A stretch of DNA of 64,000 nucleotides from Histidinibacterium aquaticum (GCF_008710275.1 NZ_VYQE01000002.1:186001-250000); one strand, 5' to 3'. Positions 1-8,811 are shown, counted from the first letter of the stretch. Numbers and translations: made by a program. The notes: generated by a model not told the origin, from the sequence alone.

Positions 1-303
1 GCGCGAGGGGCGGCGCTGGATGACGAAGCCGACCATGGCGCCGAAGACCACCAGGAGCGCGATGGCGCAGACGGTGATGACGATGGAGTTCCAGTAGGCC
101 AGCAGCAGCGCGTAGTCGCGGGTCTGCACGGTGGTGACGAGGTTCTCCCAGAAGACCCAGCGCTCGGGCAGGGAGAAGTCGAGGCTGCTCGCGTCCTGGG
201 CGGTCTTCATGGCGTTGATGGCCACGAAGAGGAAGGGGATGACGAAGACGACGAAGGCTACGAGGAGCGAGATCGCCCCGATGATGTATCCGCGGCGGGT
301 CAT
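1..303 (-). CDS. Sugar ABC transporter permease, MalG-like (partial, runs off the left edge)
   Basis: Only the first 101 residues are inside the window; the rest lies to the left of base 1. The sequence begins MTRRGYIIGAISLL and shows one N-terminal membrane helix, then a periplasmic stretch with an INAMKTAQD segment, then the start of a second helix after AYWNSIVIT. This pattern is typical of the second inner-membrane permease of CUT1 carbohydrate importers. The start codon overlaps the stop of the upstream permease by four bases (TCAT on the plus strand at 300-303), so the two are translationally coupled. It should form the membrane channel together with the upstream permease. The ATPase is not in the window and may lie further left. 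Confidence 0.85.
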   Translation of the reverse strand, partial: MTRRGYIIGAISLLVAFVVFVIPFLFVAINAMKTAQDASSLDFSLPERWVFWENLVTTVQTRDYALLLAYWNSIVITVCAIALLVVFGAMVGFVIQRRPSR

Positions 304-1160
304 GCCTCGAGCTCCCTGCGGTTGAGCCACCAGGCGAGGGGGGCGACGATGAAGGCGATCATCAGGAAGAGGATGACGTTGCCCGCGGTCGAGAGCCCCC
401 AGAAGCCGGCCTGGTACTGCTTGTAGATGACGGAGGCGAGCACGTCGGAGGAGAAGCCCGGTCCGCCGCGGGTCATTGCCCAGATCAGGTCGAAGAGGCG
501 GAGCCCGCCGATGAGGCTGAGGATGATGACGGTGGTCGTGGCGGGGCGCACCAGCGGCACGGTCACGCGCCAGAACTGCTGGAGCCGGGTGGCGCCGTCG
601 ATGCGGGCGGCCTCGTAGTACTCCTGGCCGATGGTGGCGAGGCCGGCGATGTAGATCAGCGTGGCGAGGCCGACGCCGCGCCAGACGTCGACGAGGGCGA
701 CCGAGATCAGCGCGAGGCTGGGGTTGGTAAGCCAGCCCGGCCCGTCGATGCCCACGGCGGCCAGGGCCAGGTTGATGGCACCCTCGGTGGGATGCATGAG
801 CTCCTGGAAGAGCAGGCCCACGCCGATGGTGGAGACGAGGACGGGGAAGAAGACGACCGAGCGCAGGAAGCCCTGGGCGAAGATGCCCGAGGTGAGCAGC
901 ACGGCGAGCAGCAGGCCCAGCACGGTCTTCAGGCCCGAGGTGAGGAAGGCGAAGACCAGGGTGTTGGTGAGGCCGCGCACCAGGAAGGGCTCGGAGAAGA
1001 ACTGGACGTAGTTGTCCCAGCCGGCGAAGCGGGCCTCGAAGGGGTCCCAGTAGGTCAGGGAGAAATAGAACGAGGCGACCGTCGGCAGGATGAAGAGCAC
1101 GAGGAAGATCGCGCCCGCCGGGAGGAAGAACCAGTAGGGGTAGGGAGATTTGCGTCGCAT
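300..1160 (-). CDS. Sugar ABC transporter permease, MalF-like
   Basis: This protein of 286 residues has about six predicted membrane helices and the cytoplasmic EAA loop (EYYEAARIDGATRLQQFW) that docks on the ATPase, a hallmark of binding-protein-dependent importers. I chose the ATG at 1160 (MRRKSPYPYWFF) because the open frame upstream of it is low-complexity and runs through a palindromic element. It is the first permease after the binding protein and overlaps the next permease by four bases. From the neighbouring rhamnosidase the substrate is probably a rhamnose-containing sugar or the rhamnose released from it; that is inference. Confidence 0.88.
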   Translation of the reverse strand: MRRKSPYPYWFFLPAGAIFLVLFILPTVASFYFSLTYWDPFEARFAGWDNYVQFFSEPFLVRGLTNTLVFAFLTSGLKTVLGLLLAVLLTSGIFAQGFLRSVVFFPVLVSTIGVGLLFQELMHPTEGAINLALAAVGIDGPGWLTNPSLALISVALVDVWRGVGLATLIYIAGLATIGQEYYEAARIDGATRLQQFWRVTVPLVRPATTTVIILSLIGGLRLFDLIWAMTRGGPGFSSDVLASVIYKQYQAGFWGLSTAGNVILFLMIAFIVAPLAWWLNRRELEA

Positions 1161-1184
1161 CGTCTGCCCCGGGGCGCGCGCGCG

Positions 1185-1226
1185 GCGTCCAAATTTGGAC
1201 GGCGGGTCAACCCGTTCGAATCGTGG
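1185..1226. repeat. Copy 1 of a palindrome-based intergenic element
   Basis: The perfect palindrome GTCCAAATTTGGAC lies at 1187-1200, extended to GCGTCCAAATTTGGACG. It is followed by GTCAA and then TT..AATCGTG. The same order of motifs, with the same spacing, occurs at 43387-43428. Here it lies between the binding protein gene and the first permease gene of one transcription unit. I cannot assign it to a named repeat family. Confidence 0.6.
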
Positions 1227-1258
1227 AAGAAGTTCGGTCAGCGGCTGTCCCGTCAACC

Positions 1259-1295
1259 TTTGCCCCGCGGGGCCCGGAGGCGCCCGCGGGGCAAA
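1259..1295 (-). other. Strong intercistronic stem-loop after the binding-protein gene
   Basis: TTGCCCCGCGGG at 1260-1271 pairs perfectly with CCCGCGGGGCAA at 1283-1294 around an 11-base loop. It sits 16 bases downstream of the stop of the sugar-binding protein and upstream of the first permease. There is no T-run after it on the minus strand, so it looks less like a full terminator than like the 3'-protecting stem-loops that keep binding-protein mRNA more abundant than permease mRNA. That role is inferred from other ABC operons. Confidence 0.6.
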
Positions 1296-1310
1296 AGCGG
1301 GAGGTAACCC

Positions 1311-2582
1311 TTACCAGTTCTCGAGGCCCAGCTGACGCGCCTGCTTGGCCACGTCCTGGTCATAGAGCTCGGCGCCGCTCTGCGCGTCGCGGATGCCCGA
1401 GCCGACCTCGACCGTCAGCTGCTCCAGCGCCGGACCCTTGATCGGGCTCAGGAACTCCAGAGCAGGCGCCGTCCGCCCCTCCTCCTCGAAGTAGGGGAGC
1501 ATGTCCGCGACCATCCCGGGGACCTCTTCGGGCAGTTCGCAGCCCTCGACGAGGTAGGGGCCGGTCGCGCCGATGGTCTCGTTGACGACCTCGCAGCCCG
1601 CGGGGGAGGCCACGAAGCTCATGAAGTCCTTGACCGTCTCGGGATGCTCCGTCGACGCGGGCGCGTAGAGCGAGGTGGGCATCCAGACCGTCAGGCCGTT
1701 CGCCTCCGCGTCGTCGCCGGGCTGGGCGAAGAAGCCCACGTCCTCCATCAGGTCGGGATGGTTCTGCTGGAAGAGGCCGACGGCGAAGGTCAGCATCGGG
1801 TAGTGCGCGGCCTCGCCCGTGGCGACCATCGCGACGCCGTCGTCATAGGTCGCCGCGCCGAAGTCCTCGTTGAAGTAGCCGGCCTCGTAGGCCTCCTGCA
1901 GCTTCTCGAAGCCACGGCGGGCGGCCGGCGTGTCGGCGTACTTGGCCTCGTTGTTGGTGTATTCCTCGGGAAAGTCCGGCTCTTCCTGCAGGACGTTGTA
2001 GAAATCGGCGAGGACGAAGAGCTGGCTGGTCCAGGTGTCGCGGTAGCTCTGCGCGATCGGCGCGATGTCGGTCTCTTCGGCGATCGTGGCGTTGTTCGCC
2101 ATGAACTCGTCCCAGGTCCGCGGGATCTCGAGTCCGAGCTCCTCGTAGGTGGGCTTGTGGTAGTAGATGCCGCCACCCTGGGCGGTCTCGTAAGGCACGC
2201 CGTAGGTATTGCCCTCGGGGCCCTGGACGGTCGAGACGTAGGCCTCGTTCAGCAGATCGAAGCTCTCGATGTCGTCGATCGGGAGCAGGGTCCGGTCGGG
2301 GCGGAGCGCCTGCAGGAGCGAGCCGGAGTTGTAGATGAAGAGGTCCGTCATCTCTCCCGTCGCGAGGCGGGTCTTGACGATGTTGTCCCCCTCGCCGCCG
2401 CCGGGACGCGTCTCGATGGAGAAGGTCACGTCGGGGTTCATCTCGGTATAGGCCGCGGTCAGCGCCTCGGTCACGGCGACGGAGTCCGCGCTGGAGTCGG
2501 TCAGGAAGGTGAGTTCCTGGGCAAGGGCGCCGCCGGCCGAGAGCGTCAGCGCGATGGCGGTGGTGGTCGTCAGTCTGGACAT
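1311..2582 (-). CDS. Sugar ABC transporter substrate-binding protein
   Basis: This 423-residue periplasmic protein opens with a signal peptide (MSRLTTTTAIALTLSAGGALA, predicted cut before QELTF). The body resembles extracellular solute-binding protein family 1: a DVTFSIETRPGGGEGDN segment, an LFIYNSGSLLQAL segment, a GNTYGVPYETAQGGGIYYHK region and a C-terminal RDAQSGAELYDQD segment. It delivers the sugar to the two permeases encoded next. It lies 49 bases downstream of the rhamnosidase gene in the same direction. Length is normal for the family. The substrate cannot be read from sequence; context suggests a rhamnoside. Confidence 0.9.
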   Translation of the reverse strand: MSRLTTTTAIALTLSAGGALAQELTFLTDSSADSVAVTEALTAAYTEMNPDVTFSIETRPGGGEGDNIVKTRLATGEMTDLFIYNSGSLLQALRPDRTLLPIDDIESFDLLNEAYVSTVQGPEGNTYGVPYETAQGGGIYYHKPTYEELGLEIPRTWDEFMANNATIAEETDIAPIAQSYRDTWTSQLFVLADFYNVLQEEPDFPEEYTNNEAKYADTPAARRGFEKLQEAYEAGYFNEDFGAATYDDGVAMVATGEAAHYPMLTFAVGLFQQNHPDLMEDVGFFAQPGDDAEANGLTVWMPTSLYAPASTEHPETVKDFMSFVASPAGCEVVNETIGATGPYLVEGCELPEEVPGMVADMLPYFEEEGRTAPALEFLSPIKGPALEQLTVEVGSGIRDAQSGAELYDQDVAKQARQLGLENW

Positions 2583-2631
2583 GGTTTTCCTCCCGTTTCG
2601 CCCGGTCCTCCCCGGGCGGTTTCCAGATTGG

Positions 2632-4917
2632 TCAGCTGAGATCGAAGGTGATCTCGTGGGTTCCGGGGCCGTAGGTGCCGCCCCCGATCTCGTCGGCCGC
2701 GACGGCCTCGCAGCCCTCGGGCAGGGTCACGCGGTAGGTCACGCGACCGCCGTCCACGCTCCAGCCCGCCTCGATCCGGCCGTGCCGGCAGTCGTGCCAC
2801 ATGGAGACATGGCCGAGCTCCGGCAGGACCGTGGGAGCGAGACGCACGCGGTCGAAGCCCGGCGCCTCGGCCACGGGCTGCACGCCGGCCACGTCCTCGA
2901 AGAGGAACTGGCACACGGCCCCGTAGGCGTAGTGGTTGTAGCTGTTCATGGAGGGCTCGTAGATCGTGCCGTCCTCGCCGATGGCGTCCCAGCGTTCCCA
3001 GATCGTCGTGGCGCCCCGTTCGACCTGGAAGAGCCAGCCGGGCACCTTGCGGTTCAGGAAGACCTTCTCCGCGAGATCCGTCATCCCGAGCTTGCAGAGC
3101 GCGGGCAGCAGGGCAGGGGTGCCGATGAAGCCCGTGCCGATGGTGTAATCGGCATCCTCGATCACCCGCCGGAAGTAGGCCCTGGCCGCGTCGTGATGCT
3201 CCGCCGGCACGAGGTCGTAGAGGAAGGCCAGCGCGTAGGAGGTCTGGTCGTTGTGGGCCAGCCGCCCCGTGGCCGTGAAATACTCCGCCGTGAAGGCGGT
3301 GCGGATCTCCTCGGCGCGCTTCGCCAGACGGTCGGCCTCGGCGGTCTCGCCGATGATGGTGGCGATCTTCGAAGCGAGGTCGTTCGAGATGTAGTGGTAG
3401 AGCGTGGCCGCGCAGTCGTCGCCGATGGTCGGCCGCGGCTTGCGGTTGTCGCCGACGGGCTGGAGCCAGTCGCCGAAGGTGAAACCCTTCTGCCCCCAGG
3501 TGGAGTGCGGCAGGATGATCGGCCCGTCGGAGATCGACCACAGGTAGTCCAGCCACTTCAGCATGGCGGGGAAGCACTCGCGGAGGACGTCCTCGCGGCC
3601 GTAGTGCAGGTAGAGCTGCCAGGGCATGATGGTGATGACGTCGCCCCAGCCGGTGGAGCCCGCCCAGTCGCCCTCGAACTTCGATCCGGGACGGCGCGTC
3701 GGGTCGGGGGCGAAGTGGGGCACGCCGCCGTCGGGGCGCTGGTCGTGCATCACGTCGCGAAGGTACTTGCGCAGGAAGCTCTCGCTGTCGGCGAGCCAGC
3801 AGGCGGTCCCCGCGAAGACCTGCGCATCGCCGGTCCAGCCGAGACGCTCGTCCCGCTGCGGGCAGTCGGTCGGCACCTCGATGAAGTTGCCGCGCTGCGA
3901 CCAGATGGTGTTCTGCACCAGGCGGTTGACCGCATCGATGCCGCACTCGAAGCCGCCGGCGAGATCGGGGACGGAGGACACCGGCACAGAGACGATCTCC
4001 GAGATCTCGGCTTTCCCCTCGATCGTCACACGGGCGTAACGGTAGCCCATGAAGGTGAAGGCGGGAGCCCAGGTCTCCTCGCCGTCGCCCTTGAGGACAT
4101 AGCTCAGCGCGGCGCGGGCGGTGCGGTAGTTGCGCCGGTCGACCTTGCCGTCCGGCCCGAGCACCTCGGCGAACTCGATGTAGAGCCGGGCGCCTTCCTC
4201 TCCTCGGGTGGTGACGCGGGAGTATCCGGCGACGTTCTGGCCGAAGTCGTAGACGGTGGCGCCGTCCTCGTCCCAGCTCTCGACCGGCTCGAGGGCGGCG
4301 AGCTCCTTCACGGCGCCGGTCTCGTGCGCGACGAGCTGGTCGGTGTCGAATGTCAGGACCTCGACGCCGCCAGTCTCCTCGAGAGTTTCGAGCCGGGCGT
4401 CGTGGTCCTCGCCATAGTAGATGCCGGTCTTGGTGATGGGGAGGAGGCCGCTCTTCCAGGTGTCGTCCGTGCGGCAGACGACCTCGCCGTCGGAGACAAC
4501 CTCGGCGATGGCCGCGATGCGGTCGCCCCAGCAGTTCGGTATTGCCAGTTCGCGCCACATCATGGGCGAGCGGTACCAGCCGTCGCCCAGCCAGATCTCA
4601 ATCCGGTTCTCGCCGGGGACAACGAGATCCGAGATGTCATAGCTCTGGTAGGCGATGCGGTCGTCGTAGCAGGTCCAGCCGGGGGTCAGGCAGTCGTCGC
4701 CGACGCGCTTGCCGTTGACGAAGGCGCGGTAGAGGCCCTGGGCGGAGACGTGGAGGACGGGAGCGCCGCCACCCGCGTACTCGAACCGCGTCGCGACGAA
4801 GCTGGCGCGCGTGCCCTGACCCTGATCGGTCTCCGGCGCGATCATGTCCGCCGTCCACTGCCTGCGCTCAAGCTCCGCGGGCGCCGCCGTGCTGCGCCGG
4901 GCGTCGTCTAGACTCAT
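2632..4917 (-). CDS. Alpha-L-rhamnosidase, glycoside hydrolase family 78
   Basis: This 761-residue protein hydrolyses terminal alpha-L-rhamnose from glycosides or polysaccharides. The N-terminal part is beta-rich (FVNGKRVGDDCLTPGWTCYDDR, typical of the rhamnosidase N-terminal module). The central (alpha/alpha)6 barrel carries the family motif DCPQRDERLGWTGDAQVF with its acidic residues, and MNSYNHYAYGAV lies near the C terminus. No signal peptide is visible, so it probably acts in the cytoplasm on imported oligosaccharides. I chose ATG 4917 because a good GGAGG site stands just upstream; an in-frame ATG at 4968 has none. It is first in the operon with the ABC importer. Confidence 0.92.
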   Translation of the reverse strand: MSLDDARRSTAAPAELERRQWTADMIAPETDQGQGTRASFVATRFEYAGGGAPVLHVSAQGLYRAFVNGKRVGDDCLTPGWTCYDDRIAYQSYDISDLVVPGENRIEIWLGDGWYRSPMMWRELAIPNCWGDRIAAIAEVVSDGEVVCRTDDTWKSGLLPITKTGIYYGEDHDARLETLEETGGVEVLTFDTDQLVAHETGAVKELAALEPVESWDEDGATVYDFGQNVAGYSRVTTRGEEGARLYIEFAEVLGPDGKVDRRNYRTARAALSYVLKGDGEETWAPAFTFMGYRYARVTIEGKAEISEIVSVPVSSVPDLAGGFECGIDAVNRLVQNTIWSQRGNFIEVPTDCPQRDERLGWTGDAQVFAGTACWLADSESFLRKYLRDVMHDQRPDGGVPHFAPDPTRRPGSKFEGDWAGSTGWGDVITIMPWQLYLHYGREDVLRECFPAMLKWLDYLWSISDGPIILPHSTWGQKGFTFGDWLQPVGDNRKPRPTIGDDCAATLYHYISNDLASKIATIIGETAEADRLAKRAEEIRTAFTAEYFTATGRLAHNDQTSYALAFLYDLVPAEHHDAARAYFRRVIEDADYTIGTGFIGTPALLPALCKLGMTDLAEKVFLNRKVPGWLFQVERGATTIWERWDAIGEDGTIYEPSMNSYNHYAYGAVCQFLFEDVAGVQPVAEAPGFDRVRLAPTVLPELGHVSMWHDCRHGRIEAGWSVDGGRVTYRVTLPEGCEAVAADEIGGGTYGPGTHEITFDLS

Positions 4918-4946
4918 GCTGTCCTCCCTTTGACCGGCTCGCGAAT

Positions 4947-5005
4947 CTTGTTTCGTAAACCGTTGCACGTAGACTGTTATACATCATGAATTGCCGTGCA
5001 AGGGT
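4947..5005. promoter_or_regulatory. Divergent control region between rhamnosidase and LacI-type regulator
   Basis: The 135-base divergent gap holds two symmetry elements. TTGCACG at 4963-4969 and CGTGCAA at 4995-5001 form a 7-base inverted repeat, and GTTTCGTAAAC at 4950-4960 is a near-perfect palindrome of the type bound by LacI-family proteins. TTGCAC could also serve as a -35 box on either strand; matching -10 boxes are weak. I infer an operator for the adjacent regulator, with no proof from sequence alone. Confidence 0.4.
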
Positions 5006-5052
5006 TTTTTCCGCATAAGTGACGGAGAGGTGAGACGCGGAAGGGTCGGGAC

Positions 5053-6072
5053 ATGTCGAGCGAAGGGGCGGCACGGGACGGGAAGGTGACGATCCGGACC
5101 GTCGCGGAGGACGCGGGCGTCTCCGTCGCGGCCGTCTCGAAGGTGCTGCGCAATGCCTACGGCGTCAGCGATGCGATGCGCGAAAAGGTGCAGGAGTCGA
5201 TCGCCCGGCTCGGCTACCGCCCGAGCACGGCCGCGCGCGGGATGCGGGGGCGGACATTCAGCATCGGCGTCCTCCTCGTCGAGATGCGCAACCCCTTCCT
5301 GCCCAGCCTCATGGACGGCGCGAAGGAAGTTCTACGGGAGGCGAGCTACCAGGCCTTCATCAGCGTCGGCGAGGCGCGGGCGGCGATCGAGAGGTCGCTG
5401 ATCGATTCAATGATCGATCTGCAGATGGACGGCGTGATCCTCGTCGCGCCCCGGCTCTCCGGCGAGCTCCTGGCCCGCTACGCCAAGCAGATCCCCATGG
5501 TCGTGATCGGCCATCACGAACCGGGGGCCGAGGCCTTCGATACCGTGAACTCTGACGACCGGACCGGCGCGAGGATGGCCGTCGAGTCCCTGATCGCGGG
5601 TGGCCGGGAAGACATCCAGATGGCGAGCTTGCCGCGGAAGAACGGCGAATTCGACGTCTACGTCGAACGGGAGAGGGGCTACTACGAGGCGATGGAGGCC
5701 GCCGGTCTGGGCGACCGGGCCAAGGTCTGGCCGCTCCGCGAGCAGCCGGAACGCCCGGGGCCGGCCCTGACCGGCCTTCTCGACCTTGATCCGCTGCCCG
5801 AGGGCATCTTCTGCTGGAGCGACATCCACGCCGTTCGGCTTCTCAACGAGGCGAAGATGCGCGGGATCGATGTCCCCGGCCGGCTCGGCATCGTCGGCTA
5901 CGACAATACGCCGGCGGCGGGGCTGCCGCTGGTCGGGCTGACGAGCGTCGATCAAAGGGGCGAGGAGATCGGACGCCTCGCGGCCGACGTCCTGTTGTCG
6001 CGCATCGGCGGGCGGCAGGTCCCGGAACACATACTGGTCACGCCGAAGCTGGTGACACGGGGCAGTTCATAG
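5053..6072 (+). CDS. LacI-family transcriptional regulator
   Basis: This 339-residue protein has an N-terminal LacI helix-turn-helix (VTIRTVAEDAGVSVAAVSKVLRN, about residues 12-34) with the hinge helix RPSTAARGMRG, followed by a periplasmic-binding-protein-like sensor domain (FSIGVLLVEMRNPFLPSLMDG onwards). It is divergent from the rhamnosidase-ABC operon, so it is most likely the local repressor responding to rhamnose or a rhamnoside. The C-terminal segment TSVDQRGEEIGRLAADVLLSRIGG is typical of the family. Length is normal. Confidence 0.9.
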   Translation: MSSEGAARDGKVTIRTVAEDAGVSVAAVSKVLRNAYGVSDAMREKVQESIARLGYRPSTAARGMRGRTFSIGVLLVEMRNPFLPSLMDGAKEVLREASYQAFISVGEARAAIERSLIDSMIDLQMDGVILVAPRLSGELLARYAKQIPMVVIGHHEPGAEAFDTVNSDDRTGARMAVESLIAGGREDIQMASLPRKNGEFDVYVERERGYYEAMEAAGLGDRAKVWPLREQPERPGPALTGLLDLDPLPEGIFCWSDIHAVRLLNEAKMRGIDVPGRLGIVGYDNTPAAGLPLVGLTSVDQRGEEIGRLAADVLLSRIGGRQVPEHILVTPKLVTRGSS

Positions 6073-6174
6073 CCCCCGCCGTCCACTTCAGAGTTCGATC
6101 GCACGGTCAGGCCGTCCCCAATCCGGAACGCGAAGGCCTTTGATGGCGCCGCGGAGACCTCTACCTTAGCCGCA

Positions 6175-6774
6175 ATGAGAAAGCGGGATCATATGCGCGC
6201 ATTCTTTCGCCGCGCGACGGCTCTTGCAGCCTTCGTCGCGCTGCTCTGGGCGGTCCAGGTCGTCAACTGGATCGTCGGATACGGCTTCAACCCGGCATTC
6301 GGCCTGATCCCGAGGCACCTCAGCGGCTTGGACGGCGTCATCGCGATGCCGCTCCTGCACGGGAGCTTCGCGCACCTGGTGTCCAATACGCCGCCGCTCC
6401 TGGTGATGGGCGGGCTGCTGGTGGCCACGGCCACTCGGGCCTTGCTGGCCGTCAACGCCGTGGTGATCGGCCTCGGCGGCGGTCTCGTCTGGCTGTTCGG
6501 GAGCTTTGCCATTCATATCGGGGCGTCGGGCCTGGTGTTCGGCTGGTTCGGCTTCCTCGTGGCGCGCGGCTTTCTGGATCGCTCGCCGATCACGCTCGGC
6601 GCGGCACTCCTTGTCGGTGTCCTCTATGGCTCCATGCTGTGGGGCGTTCTGCCGGGCCAGCCCGGCGTCTCCTGGGAGGCCCACCTGTTCGGCGCGATCG
6701 CGGGCGCGGCTGCTGCATTTCTGGTGAGAACACATGTCCACGCTCCGCGCCTCGGAGGCGTCGACGAGGACTGA
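6175..6774 (+). CDS. Rhomboid-family intramembrane serine protease
   Basis: The 199-residue protein has about six predicted membrane helices and the rhomboid catalytic features: HGSFAHLVSN (N71 for the oxyanion hole), GASG with the nucleophile S118, and EAHLFGAIAG with the catalytic H170. Rhomboids cut transmembrane segments of other membrane proteins. An alternative start at 6193 (MRAFFRR) would remove six residues. It stands alone between the LacI gene and an AraC-type regulator, and its substrate is unknown. Length is at the short end for the basic six-helix rhomboid core. Confidence 0.88.
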   Translation: MRKRDHMRAFFRRATALAAFVALLWAVQVVNWIVGYGFNPAFGLIPRHLSGLDGVIAMPLLHGSFAHLVSNTPPLLVMGGLLVATATRALLAVNAVVIGLGGGLVWLFGSFAIHIGASGLVFGWFGFLVARGFLDRSPITLGAALLVGVLYGSMLWGVLPGQPGVSWEAHLFGAIAGAAAAFLVRTHVHAPRLGGVDED

Positions 6775-6845
6775 GGCAGCCCGGACCGGCTCGGCCCTGA
6801 CCATCGAACTTGGCCGCCAACACCGCGCAGAATAGACTGCTCGGA

Positions 6846-7850
6846 ATGGGTTACGTCACGTCTCTTTTCGCTCGCAAGATGGTGGCCGCGGCAGGCGACG
6901 GCATCAGGGCGGACGAGATGCTGAAGTCGGTTGGGATCGACCCCGAAGACCCGTGGGACCCCAAGCAGATGATCCCGGCCGAGAGCTACTACGACATGCT
7001 CGAACGCATCGCCGAGCAGATCGACGTCACGGATCTTCCAGTGCGGACCGGCGCGTCGATGCGTCTCGACGAATACGGAGCGCTCGGACTCGCGTTCAAG
7101 GCGGCAACGAGCCTTGGCGCCTCCTATTCGCGGGTCGAACGCTATGCCCGGCTCTGGACCAGTGTCGTCGAGTACGAGCTGCGGCCGGCGAATGGCGGGA
7201 CGCTCTTCATCCTGCACCGCGCCGGCGAACGGCGCCTCGGGATGCGGCTGTCGAACGAGGCAACTCTCGCGAGCGCCGTGTCGATCGCCCGGCAGGTCAG
7301 CCCGGTGCCGGTCTCGCCCGAGATCGTCCTGGTCCGACATGCCGCACCGGTCTCGGTCGCGGCGCACGAGGAGTGGTTCGGCTGCCCCGTCCGCTTCGAC
7401 GCGGAACTCGACGCGATCCTCTATTCGCGAGAGACGCTGGACCGGCCGAACATTCTCGGCGATGAAGGGATCTCCCGCTACCTCATCTCGCATCTCGACG
7501 CGGAGCTGTCGCGGATCTCGGACGTTCCCGCGGTCGTGAGCCAGGCCAAGGACGCCATCGCGCAGGCGCTCAGCGAGGGAACCCCGAAGATGTCGGAGAT
7601 TGCGCGCCGCCTGGGATTCAGCGCGCGGTCGTTCCACAGGCGCCTCTCCGAACACGGGATGAGCTACCACGCCCTGACCGAGGAGACTCGCCGCGATCTC
7701 GCAGAAGGGCTCCTGCGTGATGATCGGCATTCGCTGGCCGAGATCGCCTTCTTGACGGGCTTTTCCGAGCAGAGCGCCTTTACCCGCGCCTTCAAGCGCT
7801 GGATGGGCACGACACCCGCAAGCTACCGCAAGGAACGCGCGGTCCCCTGA
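6846..7850 (+). CDS. AraC-family transcriptional regulator with arabinose-binding-like sensor
   Basis: This protein of about 334 residues has an N-terminal sensor of the Arabinose_bd type and a C-terminal AraC DNA-binding domain with two helix-turn-helix units (MSEIARRLGFSARSFHRRLSEHGMS and LAEIAFLTGFSEQSAFTRAFKRWMG). I took ATG 6846 (MGYVTSLFARKM) as start; a TTG at 6810 would add 12 residues, and neither has a convincing ribosome site. It lies upstream of the epimerase-like gene at 7960 in the same direction. A similar regulator is encoded at 12492-13502. The ligand is unknown; relatives control lipid or aromatic metabolism genes. Confidence 0.85.
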   Translation: MGYVTSLFARKMVAAAGDGIRADEMLKSVGIDPEDPWDPKQMIPAESYYDMLERIAEQIDVTDLPVRTGASMRLDEYGALGLAFKAATSLGASYSRVERYARLWTSVVEYELRPANGGTLFILHRAGERRLGMRLSNEATLASAVSIARQVSPVPVSPEIVLVRHAAPVSVAAHEEWFGCPVRFDAELDAILYSRETLDRPNILGDEGISRYLISHLDAELSRISDVPAVVSQAKDAIAQALSEGTPKMSEIARRLGFSARSFHRRLSEHGMSYHALTEETRRDLAEGLLRDDRHSLAEIAFLTGFSEQSAFTRAFKRWMGTTPASYRKERAVP

Positions 7851-7959
7851 GGCATGCCTTGGCGACGAGGGTCAAAACCTTGGCGAGCGCGGTCAAGATC
7901 GGGCCGGACCGGTCCGGCTATTCCCATGGCGACCGAAACCGACAGCCAGGGAGACCCCC

Positions 7960-8787
7960 ATGCAAGACCGACCCATCCTCGTCATCGGCGCCACCGGCAA
8001 GACCGGGCGCCGCGTCGCCAGCCGTCTCGAGGCCCGCGGCGTCGCCGTCCGCCGCGGCTCGCGCAATTCCGCCATCCCGTTCGATTGGGAGGCGCCCGAA
8101 ACCTGGGGCCCGGCCCTGTCAGGCGTGCGCGCGGCCTACGTCACCTACTTCCCGGACCTCGCCTTCCCGGGTGCGGTCGAAGAACTCGAGTCGCTCTGCG
8201 AAACGGCGCGGGACGTCGGGGTAGAGCACCTCGTGCTGCTCTCGGGCCGGGGCGAACATCATGCCCGGCTGGGCGAGGACGTGGTCCGCGCCTCCGGTGT
8301 CGGCTTCACCATCGTCCGCGCGGCCTGGTTCGCGCAGAACTTCTCTGAAGGCTACCTGCGCGATCCGATCCTGGCGGGCGTCCTGCCGATGCCGGGCGGC
8401 GACATCGCGGAGCCGATCATCGACATCGAGGATATCGCCGATGTCGCGGTCGCGGCGCTGACGGAGGACGGCCACAGGGACCAGCTCTACGAAGTCACGG
8501 GCCCCCGGCTGATGACCTTCGCCGACATGGCCGCCGCGCTCTCGCAGGCCACGGGTCGCGAGATCCGGCACCTGCCGATCAGCTTCGAGGAATTCCACGC
8601 GAACGTCGCGCAGGCCGGCGGTGACTTCGTCGCCGACGTCTTCACCGGCATCGCGCGGGAGACGCTCGACGGACGGAACGCCCACACCACCGACGGCGTG
8701 ATGCGGGCACTGGGCCGTCCACCCCGCGACTTCGCCGACTTCGCACGCGCCGCGGCCCGCGCCGGCGCCTGGACGAGCGCCGCCTGA
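7960..8787 (+). CDS. NmrA-like / NAD(P)-binding family protein
   Basis: The 275-residue protein starts MQDRPILVIGATGKTGRRVASRLEARG, an N-terminal Rossmann fold with the GATGKTGR dinucleotide-binding loop. The rest matches the NmrA/NAD(P)H-azoreductase-like group (LVLLSGRGEHHARLGEDVVRASGVGFTIVRAAWFAQNFSEGYLRD). Such proteins are redox sensors or atypical short-chain reductases. A ribosome site AGGGAG precedes the ATG. It is followed by two small membrane-protein genes in the same direction. A second member of the broad family is encoded on the other strand at 10576-11442. Confidence 0.85.
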   Translation: MQDRPILVIGATGKTGRRVASRLEARGVAVRRGSRNSAIPFDWEAPETWGPALSGVRAAYVTYFPDLAFPGAVEELESLCETARDVGVEHLVLLSGRGEHHARLGEDVVRASGVGFTIVRAAWFAQNFSEGYLRDPILAGVLPMPGGDIAEPIIDIEDIADVAVAALTEDGHRDQLYEVTGPRLMTFADMAAALSQATGREIRHLPISFEEFHANVAQAGGDFVADVFTGIARETLDGRNAHTTDGVMRALGRPPRDFADFARAAARAGAWTSAA

Positions 8788-8811
8788 CGCCATCCGAGAA
8801 AGGAACGTGAC

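Noticed and set aside
1259-1295. Terminator ending the rhamnosidase and binding-protein transcript
   Set aside because: The stem is perfect but has no T-run on the minus strand, and the permease genes continue in the same direction; it is listed as an intercistronic stem-loop.
2509-4911. An 800-codon frame on the plus strand opposite the rhamnosidase gene
   Set aside because: It is a mirror frame of the rhamnosidase, which has family motifs, a ribosome site and operon context.
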